From Bernardetia sp. ABR2-2B (GTDB taxonomy: Bacteria; Bacteroidota; Bacteroidia; Cytophagales; Bernardetiaceae), in contig NZ_CP147020.1 in assembly GCF_037126435.1 (NCBI RefSeq), positions 2,779,293 through 2,843,292 of the forward strand: DNA of 64,000 bases, read 5' to 3'. Shown piece by piece: positions 50,005 through 59,339 of this stretch. The notes beneath the pieces were generated by a model, which saw only the letters and a program-made list of their open reading frames with translations, was not told where the DNA came from and did not search any database. Each line of letters starts with the position of its first letter. Position 1 is the first letter of the stretch. The translations under genes were made by a program, and so were the position numbers.

Positions 50005-52818
50005 CTATCTACTCAAATACAAATTACGTTCATTATAAATTTCTTTAAAGAAAGGGTCTTTTAAGTGATGAATAAAATAAATTGCTTCTCCAGTAGATTT
50101 CATTTCAGGTCCTAATTCTTTGTTTACATTAGGGAATTTATCAAAGGAGAAAACAGGAATTTTGATAGCATAACCGTTTTGTTGTGGCTCAAAATTAAAA
50201 TCTTTTACCTTCTTGTGGTCTAGCATTACCCACGTAGCATATTTGATATACGGTTCTTGGTAGGCTTTACAGATAAAAGGAACAGTTCGTGATGCTCGTG
50301 GATTGGCTTCGATGATATAAACAATTCCATCTTTTATGGCAAACTGAATATTAATAACCCCTTTTGTTTTGAGGGCAATGGCAATTTTTTTGGTGTGGTC
50401 ATGAATCTGTTTCATGATATTTTCGTCCAAATCAAAAGGAGGCAAAACGGCATACGAATCGCCCGAATGAATCCCAGCAGGCTCAATATGCTCCATTACA
50501 CCAATAATATAAACATCTTCAGTATCACAAATTGCATCAGCTTCGGCTTCGATTGCACCATCTAGAAACTCATCTATCAAAATGGTTTGTTGTCCCAAAT
50601 CTTTAAAAATATTGATGATGTGTTCTTCTAATTCTTGCTCGTTGATGACAATTTTCATACGCTGTCCACCCAAAACATACGACGGACGAACTAGCAAAGG
50701 AAATTCCATTTCAGCAGCCTTTTCTATCGCTTCTTCTGCCGTTTTGATGGCGTGGTACTTTGGATAAGGAATATCATTTTCTTTCAATAAATCGGAAAAG
50801 CGTCCTCTATCTTCTGCCAAATCTAGTGCTTCATAGCTTGTACCTAAAATTGGAATGCCATAACGTTCTAGTTTTTCAGCAAGTTTTAAAGCTGTTTGTC
50901 CTCCTAATTGAACAATTACGCCCTCTGGTTTTTCATTCAGAATTATATCATAAATATGTTCCCAAAAAACAGGCTCAAAATAGAGTTTGTCAGCAATATC
51001 AAAATCTGTCGAAACTGTTTCTGGGTTACAGTTTATCATAATGGTTTCGTAACCTGCTTCTTTTGCAGCCAAAACACCATGAACACACGAATAATCAAAC
51101 TCAATTCCTTGTCCGATACGATTTGGTCCTGAACCCAAAACGACTACTTTTTTCTTATCACTTTTGATAGATTCATTTTCTGTTTCGAAAGTAGAATAAT
51201 AATAAGGCGTTTGTGCTTCAAATTCGGCTGAACATGTATCCACCATTTTCCAAACACGATTTATTCCTAAGTCTGTTCTTTTGGTATGAATTTCACTTTC
51301 CAAACAACCTATTAAGTGAGCAATCTGACGGTCTGCCAGTCCTTTTTTCTTTGCTTTTAATAACAACTCATAAGGAAGAGTAGCCAGTTTATACTTCTGA
51401 ATTTCGTTTTCAAGCTCTACAATTTGTTCAATTTGATGCAAAAACCATTTATCAATTCTTGTCAAATCAAAAATACGTTTCATTGGTATTCCTAACTTAA
51501 AGGCATCATAAATTCTGAAAAGTCTATCCCACGAAGGAACTTTTAGTTTTTGGTGGATTTCATCTTGATTTCTGACTTCTTTTCCATCTGCTCCTAATCC
51601 ATTTCTACGAATTTCTAACGACTGACAGGCTTTTTGTAATGCTTCTTGGAAGTTGCGCCCAATTCCCATAGCTTCTCCTACTGATTTCATTTGGAAACCC
51701 AAACGAGAATCTGAACCTTGGAATTTATCAAAATTCCAACGAGGAACTTTTACGATTACATAATCAATGGCAGGTTCGAAAAATGCAGAAGTTGTTCCTG
51801 TAATGGCGTTATCTAATTCGTCAAGGTTGTAACCAATAGCAAGTTTTGCAGCAATTTTGGCGATTGGATAACCTGTTGCCTTCGAAGCAAGTGCAGACGA
51901 ACGAGAAACACGAGGGTTTATTTCAATAGCAATAATATCGTCGTTTTCTGGATTGACAGCAAACTGTACATTACAACCACCTGCAAAATTTCCGATGCCG
52001 TTCATCATCTTGATTGCCAAACTACGCATTTCTTGATAAACTGTATCAGGAAGCGTCATTGCTGGTGCAACCGTAATGGAATCTCCAGTATGCACACCCA
52101 TTGGGTCGAAGTTTTCTATCGAACAAATGATGATTACATTTCCTGCCGAATCTCTCAAAAGTTCTAACTCAAATTCTTTCCAACCAATTACACATTGTTC
52201 TATCAAAACTTCATGAATAGGCGAAGTATGCAAACCTCTTGAAAGGCAGCTATCAAATTCTTCTTTGTCATAAACAACACTTCCACCTGTTCCACCTAAA
52301 GTAAAAGAAGGACGAATTACTAAAGGAAAACCAATCTGTTGAGCTATTTTTTTTCCTTGTAAAAATGATTTTGCTGTTTGTCCTGTCGCAACTCCTACAT
52401 CCATAGCTTCCATACAGGCTTTGAACTTATCTCTGTCTTCTGTCGTATCAATGGCTTCAAAATCTACACCGATGACATCAACGTTGTATTTTTCCCAAAG
52501 TCCAATATCATTACATTTTATAGATAAATTTAATGCCGTCTGACCTCCCATAGTAGGCAAAACGGCATCAATTTCTTGTTCTCGTAAAATAGTTTCTATT
52601 GAATCTGGTGTGAGTGGCAACAGATAGACGTGGTCTGCATTAATAGGGTCGGTCATTATCGTTGCAGGATTGGAATTGATGAGCGATACTTTTATTCCTT
52701 CTTCACGAAGCGAACGAGCAGCTTGAGAACCTGCATAATCAAACTCACAGGCTTGTCCGATGACAATAGGGCCACTTCCGATGATGAGAATATGGCGAAT
52801 GGAATTGTTTTTTGGCAT
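50005..52818 (-). CDS. carB: carbamoyl-phosphate synthase large subunit, without MGS domain
   Basis: A 937-residue enzyme making carbamoyl phosphate for pyrimidine and arginine synthesis. The two ATP-grasp halves are evident. The carboxyphosphate half starts HILIIGSGPIVIGQACEFDY and includes SRSSALASKATGYPIAKIAA. The carbamate half starts VVVLGSGPNRIGQGIEFDYS and includes VRPSYVLGGQRM and IEANPRASRTVPFICKAY. The chain ends soon after GPEMKSTGEA, so the ~120-residue C-terminal MGS-like allosteric domain found in the ~1070-residue E. coli enzyme is missing. The end is clean, with a terminator directly after it, so this is not a frameshift. carA is not nearby. A TACCTTTG box lies upstream. Confidence 0.95.
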   Translation of the reverse strand: MPKNNSIRHILIIGSGPIVIGQACEFDYAGSQAARSLREEGIKVSLINSNPATIMTDPINADHVYLLPLTPDSIETILREQEIDAVLPTMGGQTALNLSIKCNDIGLWEKYNVDVIGVDFEAIDTTEDRDKFKACMEAMDVGVATGQTAKSFLQGKKIAQQIGFPLVIRPSFTLGGTGGSVVYDKEEFDSCLSRGLHTSPIHEVLIEQCVIGWKEFELELLRDSAGNVIIICSIENFDPMGVHTGDSITVAPAMTLPDTVYQEMRSLAIKMMNGIGNFAGGCNVQFAVNPENDDIIAIEINPRVSRSSALASKATGYPIAKIAAKLAIGYNLDELDNAITGTTSAFFEPAIDYVIVKVPRWNFDKFQGSDSRLGFQMKSVGEAMGIGRNFQEALQKACQSLEIRRNGLGADGKEVRNQDEIHQKLKVPSWDRLFRIYDAFKLGIPMKRIFDLTRIDKWFLHQIEQIVELENEIQKYKLATLPYELLLKAKKKGLADRQIAHLIGCLESEIHTKRTDLGINRVWKMVDTCSAEFEAQTPYYYSTFETENESIKSDKKKVVVLGSGPNRIGQGIEFDYSCVHGVLAAKEAGYETIMINCNPETVSTDFDIADKLYFEPVFWEHIYDIILNEKPEGVIVQLGGQTALKLAEKLERYGIPILGTSYEALDLAEDRGRFSDLLKENDIPYPKYHAIKTAEEAIEKAAEMEFPLLVRPSYVLGGQRMKIVINEQELEEHIINIFKDLGQQTILIDEFLDGAIEAEADAICDTEDVYIIGVMEHIEPAGIHSGDSYAVLPPFDLDENIMKQIHDHTKKIAIALKTKGVINIQFAIKDGIVYIIEANPRASRTVPFICKAYQEPYIKYATWVMLDHKKVKDFNFEPQQNGYAIKIPVFSFDKFPNVNKELGPEMKSTGEAIYFIHHLKDPFFKEIYNERNLYLSR

Positions 52819-52867
52819 GAGAACAGATGTTTTGTTTCCTTTTAAATAGTTGTATCTATAAATTGCA

Positions 52868-52875
52868 CAAAGGTA
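52868..52875 (-). promoter_or_regulatory. -7 box upstream of carB
   Basis: TACCTTTG on the minus strand, 50 nt before the ATG; it matches TAnnTTTG, but the -33 TTG is not clear. Confidence 0.45.
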
Positions 52876-53032
52876 ATAGACTTTCTGGTTTTTGAAAAAT
52901 GAAATTTGGATAAAATAAGAGCTACTTGCTATTTTTATAATTAGAACTAGATTACAGATTCCAAAATGCTTTTGGTTTTATATAAAAAACTGTATCTATA
53001 AAGTATAAAAATCCTTGATTAGTCAATACATT

Positions 53033-53596
53033 TTAATCGTGTAAGTCTTCTAAAATAATACCTAATTTTGGATGGTAATAATCGTGATTTTTAGTATTTA
53101 TAAATCCATTACCTGTTAAAAACTTTTGCACGTCTTCTAAGTTGTTTATCGTATCTGCTTTCACAAAATTCTGTTGTACTACTGCATAAAAGGATTCTTT
53201 TTTTGAATAAAAGCCTAAAAACTGGTAAGCTGTGTCAGCAAAGAAGTAATTATGTAAAAGTAGATTATGAAAATAATCTTCCCACGAAGCATAATAAACA
53301 CCATCGTTGAGCTTGATTACTTTTTTGCTGTCTTTTATATAAACTTTTTGCTCTGCACCACTCGCTATAAATTTTTCTTCTTCCAATTCCTCAATTAGTA
53401 AGTTATTGTTTTTAGCAAAAGAAGTTAATCTTTTGACTTCTTCTTGTTTGTTTTGGTGTTTTTCTTCAGCCATTGGACTTGTTCTTTGGCTTGTTCTAAG
53501 GTAACTGGCGATTGTTTGGATAAGTGCATCATAGCTATGGCTGCTCTTTCCTGAAAGGAGATTTTGGAGTTCATATTTTGTTTGTTTTAAGGTCAT
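53033..53596 (-). CDS. polyvalent-protein kinase-like domain protein
   Basis: A 187-residue protein. The part from residue ~72, FIASGAEQKVYIKDSKKVIK, followed by LNDGVYYASWEDYFHNLLLH and NYFFADTAYQFLGFY, matches the small kinase-like domain found in phage and plasmid polyvalent proteins: a glycine-containing loop, a Lys strand, then a long helix. The C-terminus KNHDYYHPKLGIILEDLHD carries the D-x-H/N-like end of that domain. The N-terminal 70 residues are helical and basic. Catalytic Asp motifs of true kinases are not complete. It suggests traffic of mobile DNA in this accessory stretch. Confidence 0.65.
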   Translation of the reverse strand: MTLKQTKYELQNLLSGKSSHSYDALIQTIASYLRTSQRTSPMAEEKHQNKQEEVKRLTSFAKNNNLLIEELEEEKFIASGAEQKVYIKDSKKVIKLNDGVYYASWEDYFHNLLLHNYFFADTAYQFLGFYSKKESFYAVVQQNFVKADTINNLEDVQKFLTGNGFINTKNHDYYHPKLGIILEDLHD

Positions 53597-53788
53597 AATT
53601 TTTTACAAATTAACTTATAAGGTCTGCATCAAGTGTTATTCTTTCTGTTAAGCATTTCATTATTTTTAATTTGATAGTATTTTTGATAAAACGATTGTTT
53701 GATTTATAAGGTTGTAAAGGAAATTTTAGTTCTGTTTTTATTGTAGAAAATAGACGATATTTATTATTGCAACTAATTTAACAAAAAT

Positions 53789-54361
53789 ATGATTTTAATA
53801 AATGAACTCATTGATTTTTATTCTCATAAATATAGAAATCAACAAATGAGGAGAATAGAAACTGTTTTGAAAAAAAGAGGTATTGATAAATATGTCATTT
53901 ATAGATGTATGAATGTATTTGATGAATTTGTTTATGCAATTTCGGCATCTCGTTATCAATTAGAAATTACAGAAAGCAAAATCATATTTGAATTTCTTGG
54001 TAGTGAATTTCAAAATCCTATTCTACTAGATTTTACAAAACAATTAGAATTTCATTCGAATAATATTTACAAACTATCGAATACAGAAAAAGGTATTTGT
54101 TTTCAGCCCACTTTTGAGGACTATCTTACAAAAGAAGAGCGAAAGAAAATAAAGAAGAACATTAAGAAAATAAAAATTCAAAAGAGAAGTAGAGAAAATA
54201 TATTTTTTATGGGAGATTGTCTTTGTGCTGGAGAGTGTGTGGTAAGGTGTAGTACAAAAGCTATATTTTCACGACTTGTAGTAAAAAAACACACAAGGTT
54301 TTATTTGTCTTTTACTAAAAATAATATTCCAACTTTAAAAATTGAACTAAGCACACTATGA
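53789..54361 (+). CDS. unknown protein coupled to a macrodomain gene
   Basis: A 190-residue protein that I do not recognise. Features: a helical N-terminus with basic residues (YSHKYRNQQMRRIETVLKKR), a central beta-rich segment (YQLEITESKIIFEFLGSEF), a very basic helix (LTKEERKKIKKNIKKIKIQK) around 130-150, and a Cys-rich motif CLCAGECVVRC (about 153-163) before a C-terminal strand region. There is no signal peptide. Its stop overlaps the start of the macrodomain gene by 4 nt (ATGA), the usual arrangement of toxin-antitoxin operons. It does not look like DarT, the ADP-ribosyltransferase normally paired with such macrodomains. Confidence 0.6.
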   Translation: MILINELIDFYSHKYRNQQMRRIETVLKKRGIDKYVIYRCMNVFDEFVYAISASRYQLEITESKIIFEFLGSEFQNPILLDFTKQLEFHSNNIYKLSNTEKGICFQPTFEDYLTKEERKKIKKNIKKIKIQKRSRENIFFMGDCLCAGECVVRCSTKAIFSRLVVKKHTRFYLSFTKNNIPTLKIELSTL

Positions 54362-54807
54362 ACTACACAAAAGGAAATATCCTAGAATCAAGTACAGAAG
54401 TAATCATCAATCCTGTCAATACAGTTGGAGTAATGGGAAAAGGTCTTGCTTTAGCATTCAAAAAAGAGTTTCCTCATAATTACAAAATCTATAAGGAGGC
54501 TTGTAAAAATAAAACTATCGATATTGGAAAATTGCTTTTGGTTGATGAATCTAATTTGGAGAGAAAGAAATTTATCATAAATTTTCCTACCAAAAAACAT
54601 TGGCGCAATCCTTCCAAAATAGAATACATTGAAGAAGGATTAAAAGACTTAGTTCAAATTTTGAAAAATAATAATTTTGAAAGTATGGCTATTCCTGCTT
54701 TGGGTTGTGGCTTGGGAGGTTTGGAATGGGAAGATGTAAGGTTATTACTTGAGAATCATTTGGGGAACTTGGAAGAAATTGAAATTGTGATTTATGAGCC
54801 TAAATAA
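54358..54807 (+). CDS. macrodomain protein, DarG-like
   Basis: A 149-residue macrodomain of the DarG type. The ADP-ribose-binding loops are clear: TEVIINPVNTVGVMGKGLAL (13-32, with Asn21 and the G-V-M-G-K-G loop) and IPALGCGLGGLEWEDVRLLL. INFPTKKHWRNPSKIEYIEE is characteristic of the subgroup that removes ADP-ribose from DNA or proteins. It corresponds to the N-terminal macrodomain of DarG only; the C-terminal DarG domain is absent. It overlaps the preceding unknown gene by 4 nt, suggesting a joint function such as neutralising an ADP-ribosylating partner. Confidence 0.9.
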   Translation: MNYTKGNILESSTEVIINPVNTVGVMGKGLALAFKKEFPHNYKIYKEACKNKTIDIGKLLLVDESNLERKKFIINFPTKKHWRNPSKIEYIEEGLKDLVQILKNNNFESMAIPALGCGLGGLEWEDVRLLLENHLGNLEEIEIVIYEPK

Positions 54808-54838
54808 TTTCTTTAGTTCAAAATTATATTTCCTAGAA

Positions 54839-55432
54839 TCAATTTTCTTTCAGAATCATCTCAAAGCTCACAATTCCTCCATCAATTACTGCTTTTTCTA
54901 AACTTCCATTCTTATAAAAAAAGAAACTTTCTTTTCCTCTTGAATTTACCTTCTTGTATTTATGATTTCCCAAATGAGTAATCGTATTAAAATCTCCTTC
55001 TTGTTCTGAATAGCAACGCTTAATATTTACAGGTTCTTCGAAATACATAATGATAGTAGAATATCGGACTATTTCTTTAAAGGTATTTTCAAGTTTTCCA
55101 TCTTTGGTAACTTGATACTCGTTATTTTTTCGCTTTGTGTCAGCTTGTGCGTGATTATTTCCATTATAGTTTATATCCACGTGTGCTGTTTGAAGTATCT
55201 CATTATCAAATAAAACATCATATTCATAATTTATATCAAAGGTTTTGATAAATTTTATTTGTATGTCCGTTGAGCTATGGTAGTAGGTTTTAGAACCTAT
55301 TTTTTCTTGTGTTGCATACAAAGTTCCTACTGATTTGTCTCTCCAAATCATATCATAGGAAAGCTCTTTTTGAGGTGGATTAGAAACGTTGAATTGGCAA
55401 ATAATAAAGCTGAAGAGAAATAAATATGACAT
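54839..55432 (-). CDS. DUF6134-like secreted protein
   Basis: A 197-residue protein with a short N-terminal hydrophobic signal (MSYLFLFSFIICQFNV). The mature protein is beta-rich with repeated strands: LSYDMIWRDKSVGTLYATQE, YYHSSTDIQIKFIKTFDINY, IIMYFEEPVNIKRCYSEQEG and SFFFYKNGSLEKAVIDGGIV. This matches the DUF6134 pattern from memory (a barrel-like fold seen in Bacteroidota). The function is unknown. It converges on the macrodomain gene with a 31-bp gap. Confidence 0.6.
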   Translation of the reverse strand: MSYLFLFSFIICQFNVSNPPQKELSYDMIWRDKSVGTLYATQEKIGSKTYYHSSTDIQIKFIKTFDINYEYDVLFDNEILQTAHVDINYNGNNHAQADTKRKNNEYQVTKDGKLENTFKEIVRYSTIIMYFEEPVNIKRCYSEQEGDFNTITHLGNHKYKKVNSRGKESFFFYKNGSLEKAVIDGGIVSFEMILKEN

Positions 55433-55561
55433 GCTATTTTTTTTATAAATCTTATTTACAAATATAACTCTTCTAAAACAGCTCTATTATATTTAATTAT
55501 TTTTTTAGAGATATTTATTCTTAAAAAATACTGTTGAAAGCAGAAATCTACTTTATTAAAT

Positions 55562-56728
55562 TCATATTTTTATTCCCAAAACAAGCACGTCGTCTATTTG
55601 CTCTTCTTTTCCTTTCCAGCTCTCAAAAGTATTTTCTAACTTTTCCAACTGCTCTTTCGGTGTTACTTCGCTAATAGTTTGATATAAAGATTTGAGGTTT
55701 TGACTTGTAAAAGGCTTATTTTCTTTCTCACCAAGTTGGTCTTGATAACCGTCTGAAAATAAATAAATTTGTGTATTTGGCTTCAAGTCAAACTCTTGTT
55801 TAGTATATGTTATGCTTTCTTTCCCATCAATAGCTGTTTTATCTCCTTCTATATATATTAGGTTTTCATTTTCTATTATACAAATCGGTCTTTTAGCTCC
55901 AGCAAAAGAAACCTTGCTTTCTTCTTTATCTATTACACATACAGCTACTTCCATTCCACTCTCTCCTTTTTTCTGTTTGCTAGTAAGCACTTCCCCTATT
56001 ACACTATTCATACTTTCTAATATTTTCTCTGGAGAGTATATCTTTTTCTCTATGGTAGCACGGTTAAGCAATTGATTTCCAATCAACGACATAAAAGCTC
56101 CTGCTACTCCATGTCCTTTACAGTCAGCTAGAGCAATAATTATTTTACCCTCTATTTCTCTGCACCAATAAAAATCTCCACTTACTATATCTTTTGGTTT
56201 ATAAAACACAAAATGATTGGGTAACAATTTATTTAGATAATCAGAAGAAGGAAGAATGGCACTTTGAATGCGCTCTGCATAATTTATACTGTCTGTTATT
56301 TTTTTTCTTTGAGTTTTTATCGTTTTATCTCTATTGTACTTTTCGATAGCAGATTCTATAGTCATGATAAAATCTGCTTTTTTCCAAGGTTTGGAGATAT
56401 ATCTATATAAATCTATTTTATTTATGACGTTGGTTACTCCCTCTATACTAGCCTCACCAGTAAGTAGAATTTTCATTGCGTTAGGAAGGTGCTTGTGAGC
56501 TTCTATCAAAAATCTGTCACCACGCATTTGAGGCATTATATAATCTGAGATAATTATAGTGATATTCTTTCCTCTACTCTTCAAAAAATCGATTACTTCC
56601 AACCCTTCATCGCCACTCTCTGCTGTTTCAATAAGCATAGACTCAGCAAAATGCCCAGCTAATTCTTTTTTTAGACTCTTTAAAATAATAGGTTCATCAT
56701 CAACACAGAGAATCACGTTTTTTTCCAT
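55562..56728 (-). CDS. response regulator with SpoIIE/PP2C phosphatase output (paralogue A)
   Basis: A 388-residue protein. A receiver domain (1-120) has the acidic pair Asp10/Asp11, phospho-acceptor Asp62 (IIISDYIMPQMRGD), Thr90 and Lys113 (RYISKPW). A short coiled coil (about 130-150) leads into a PP2C/SpoIIE serine phosphatase (about 160-388) with KDIVSGDFYWCREIEGKIII, LADCKGHGVAGAFMSLIG and LFSDGYQDQLGEKEN. Such RsbU/HsbA-like proteins control anti-sigma antagonist partner-switching. All metal-binding Asp/Gly residues are present, so it should be active. It lies 56 bp downstream of its paralogue; both likely come from one transcript. Confidence 0.93.
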   Translation of the reverse strand: MEKNVILCVDDEPIILKSLKKELAGHFAESMLIETAESGDEGLEVIDFLKSRGKNITIIISDYIMPQMRGDRFLIEAHKHLPNAMKILLTGEASIEGVTNVINKIDLYRYISKPWKKADFIMTIESAIEKYNRDKTIKTQRKKITDSINYAERIQSAILPSSDYLNKLLPNHFVFYKPKDIVSGDFYWCREIEGKIIIALADCKGHGVAGAFMSLIGNQLLNRATIEKKIYSPEKILESMNSVIGEVLTSKQKKGESGMEVAVCVIDKEESKVSFAGAKRPICIIENENLIYIEGDKTAIDGKESITYTKQEFDLKPNTQIYLFSDGYQDQLGEKENKPFTSQNLKSLYQTISEVTPKEQLEKLENTFESWKGKEEQIDDVLVLGIKI

Positions 56729-56784
56729 TTAACCAATAATTTAATAGTTTTTATTCACACAATTTTAATGAAAGATAATATACC

Positions 56785-57951
56785 TTATATTTTTATTCCT
56801 AAGACAATTACATCATCAATTTGATGATGCATTCCTTTCCAATCATTAAAAACAGTCTTTACTTGTTCCAACTGTTCTTGCATTGGCTTATTACTTATTT
56901 CTTGGAGTAATTTTCTAAGGTTTCTACTCATAAAACGCCTATTATCTTTTCCTCCAAACTGGTCTTGATACCCATCAGAATAAAAATACAGACTAGTATT
57001 TAATTGTAAGTCAATATCATGTTTTGTAAAAACAGAATTTTCTTTTCCGTCTATACCTACTCTGTCTCCTTTTATATGATGTAGCTTACCGTCTTTAATA
57101 ATACAAACTGGTCTTCTAGCTCCTGCAAAAGAAATTTTGTTTTCTTTTTTGTCAATCACACAAATAGCCATTTCCATTCCTTCATGAATACTAGCACGTT
57201 GTCCACTCCAAACATCTTTAATAGCAATATTTATATTTTCTAAAATTTTTTCTGGCGAATATATTTTTTTGTCTATCACAGCACGATTCAGAATTTGATG
57301 TCCAATCAGTGACATGAAAGCTCCTGGAACGCCATGACCTGTGCAATCAGCAACAGCTACTATTACTTTATTTTCTTCTTCTCTGCACCAATAAAAATCT
57401 CCACTTACTACATCTTTCGGACTGTAAAATACAAAGTGGTTGGGTAATAATTCAGAAAGGACTTGCTCAGAGGGCAAAACAGCATTCTGAATGCGTTCTG
57501 CATACCTAAGACTAGCTTGAATCTGCTCATTTTGTTCTTTTAATGTTTTTTCTTTTTCGTAGTTTTCGATAGCAGACTCTACTGTCATAATCAAGTCTTG
57601 TGTTTCCCAAGGCTTTGAAATGTATCTATATAAGTTAGTTTCATTGATGGCGTTTGTAACTCCTTCCAGACTTGCTTGTCCTGTAAGAAGGATTTTTATT
57701 GTTTGTGGCAATAAATTATGAGCTTTTATCAAAAACTCATCTCCACGCATTTGGGGCATTATATAATCTGAAATGATAAGAACTACTTCTCTTTCCTTTT
57801 CTTCAAAGAATTCGATTATCTCTAACCCTTCTTCTCCACTTTCTGCTGTTTCGATAAGCATAGTATCAGCAAAATATTGAGATAGCTCTTGTTTTAAGCT
57901 ATTTAAAATAATAGGTTCATCATCAATACAAAGAATGATTTTTTTATTCAT
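56785..57951 (-). CDS. response regulator with SpoIIE/PP2C phosphatase output (paralogue B)
   Basis: A 388-residue tandem paralogue with identical length and domain order: a receiver domain (IIILCIDDEP-like start, SDYIMPQMRGD, RYISKPWETQD), a coiled coil, and a PP2C domain (KDVVSGDFYWCREEENKVIV; VADCTGHGVPGAFMSLIGHQ; YFYSDGYQDQFGGKDNR). It differs from paralogue A mainly in the loop before the C-terminal strands (WSGQRASIHEGMEMAI versus a Lys/Gly-rich loop). The duplication is old, judging by many substitutions. Partner anti-sigma or histidine kinase genes are not in the window. Confidence 0.93.
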   Translation of the reverse strand: MNKKIILCIDDEPIILNSLKQELSQYFADTMLIETAESGEEGLEIIEFFEEKEREVVLIISDYIMPQMRGDEFLIKAHNLLPQTIKILLTGQASLEGVTNAINETNLYRYISKPWETQDLIMTVESAIENYEKEKTLKEQNEQIQASLRYAERIQNAVLPSEQVLSELLPNHFVFYSPKDVVSGDFYWCREEENKVIVAVADCTGHGVPGAFMSLIGHQILNRAVIDKKIYSPEKILENINIAIKDVWSGQRASIHEGMEMAICVIDKKENKISFAGARRPVCIIKDGKLHHIKGDRVGIDGKENSVFTKHDIDLQLNTSLYFYSDGYQDQFGGKDNRRFMSRNLRKLLQEISNKPMQEQLEQVKTVFNDWKGMHHQIDDVIVLGIKI

Positions 57952-58074
57952 ATTATATAATCAATAGTTTTGAGAGAAAAAGTAGATTTATAGCCTTGTC
58001 AATTATTTGCATAAAATAGGTAATTATTTTTACTGCACCAAAAAGTAATCTTGTTTAATAGTATTTATTTAGAC

Positions 58075-59193
58075 CTAGCTCTTTATTTTTTCTACCAAAA
58101 ACTGAGCTGCTCGTTTTGCTCCATCTGACTGAACAAATGAAGAAGCTTTTTGAGAAAACTCACTTTTCATAGTAAGTAATGTTTTTAGTTTTGTTATTAG
58201 GTCTGAGTCTATCTGATTTTCTTCTAAAAACAAAGCTGCCTTTGCATCAGAGGCTCGTTTGGCTCTTCCATATTGGTCGTCATAACCTCTTGATTTTGGA
58301 ATAAAAATAGTTGGGATGCCACAGGCTAAAAGTTCATGAAAGGTATTATACCCTGTTGCAGAAATAGCTAAATCCAAAGCAGGTATTAGTTCCATAAGGG
58401 GAAAATGTGAAAATGAAATAGCAGAAGAAGGCAATTCAGAAAAAATTTCTTTTAGTTCTTTTGTAGCATTTAAAGGCGGTTTGGGAACAAATAAACGTAT
58501 TTTTTTCTGTCTTAATAATGAAGAAGAGTTTAGAATTAAATCAAAAATCTGTTTGTAGTTTTCTGTGGTGGTGGTATCTCCTCCTCCTCCAAGATTAACC
58601 AGAAGAAAGTTTTCATCTTTCTCTACTCCTATTTTTTTTCTAATCTCTTCTCTTGATTGAAGTTCTGATTTTTCTCGTATCAAAATTTCATTGCTCCAAA
58701 ACAAATTTTCTTTTTTTGAGACTGGTACTGGTATTTTTACGCTTCCTTTGCTGTGTGGCGCAATAATAAAATCATAAAAATTTTGTGTTTCAATTTTATT
58801 TCTATCCATATTCATTTGTTCTCTATGAATAAAAAACTTTTTCCATTTGAGTGGTAATCCTAAAACAGAAAGCAAGTCGTTCATTGAACCCAAAGGAAAA
58901 GTATCAACTACCAATGCCACAGGGCGATAGGTATTAACAATTGAAGTCAGTATTTCGGAATAAGAAATAGCTAGGTTTCGTTTCAAAAGCCGAGTTTCTC
59001 TTGCAATCGTTTTGCTAGGCACTTTGTAGTAGGCAAAGCCTTCTTGATACAACAAATGAGAACCTTCTGAAGCTGTAAAAAATAAGGGAACTAAAGAAGA
59101 ATCTTGTTTTTTGAGCTGACGAGCAATAGCCAAACTTCGACTAAGATGTCCTAAACCCAGACCATTGACGGTATAAAAAAGTACGTATTTCAT
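58075..59193 (-). CDS. glycosyltransferase, GT-B fold (MurG/GT28-like)
   Basis: A 372-residue protein using the ATG at 59193 (the TTG six bases upstream is not preferred). The N-terminus MKYVLFYTVNGLGLGHLSRS is the glycine-rich acceptor/donor loop of GT-B enzymes. Further motifs are FLLVNLGGGGDTTTTENYKQ (start of the nucleotide-sugar domain), ALDLAISATGYNTFHELLAC and GIPTIFIPKSRGYDDQYGRA, the classical donor-binding E-x-x-x-x-G-x-P pattern. Donor and acceptor are unknown. No neighbours point to a polysaccharide cluster; the adjacent divergent SDR may supply a modified sugar, which is inference. Confidence 0.82.
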   Translation of the reverse strand: MKYVLFYTVNGLGLGHLSRSLAIARQLKKQDSSLVPLFFTASEGSHLLYQEGFAYYKVPSKTIARETRLLKRNLAISYSEILTSIVNTYRPVALVVDTFPLGSMNDLLSVLGLPLKWKKFFIHREQMNMDRNKIETQNFYDFIIAPHSKGSVKIPVPVSKKENLFWSNEILIREKSELQSREEIRKKIGVEKDENFLLVNLGGGGDTTTTENYKQIFDLILNSSSLLRQKKIRLFVPKPPLNATKELKEIFSELPSSAISFSHFPLMELIPALDLAISATGYNTFHELLACGIPTIFIPKSRGYDDQYGRAKRASDAKAALFLEENQIDSDLITKLKTLLTMKSEFSQKASSFVQSDGAKRAAQFLVEKIKS

Positions 59194-59339
59194 AAGCAAA
59201 ATTTTGTTTTCTCTAAACTACTAAAAAAGTCTATGACATAGAAATTCACCTTAGTAAAAAATGAGACTATTAATTTTTGTAATTTTGAGGATTATTAATT
59301 GATTATTCGAAATTCATTTATCACTAATCACTACAACAG

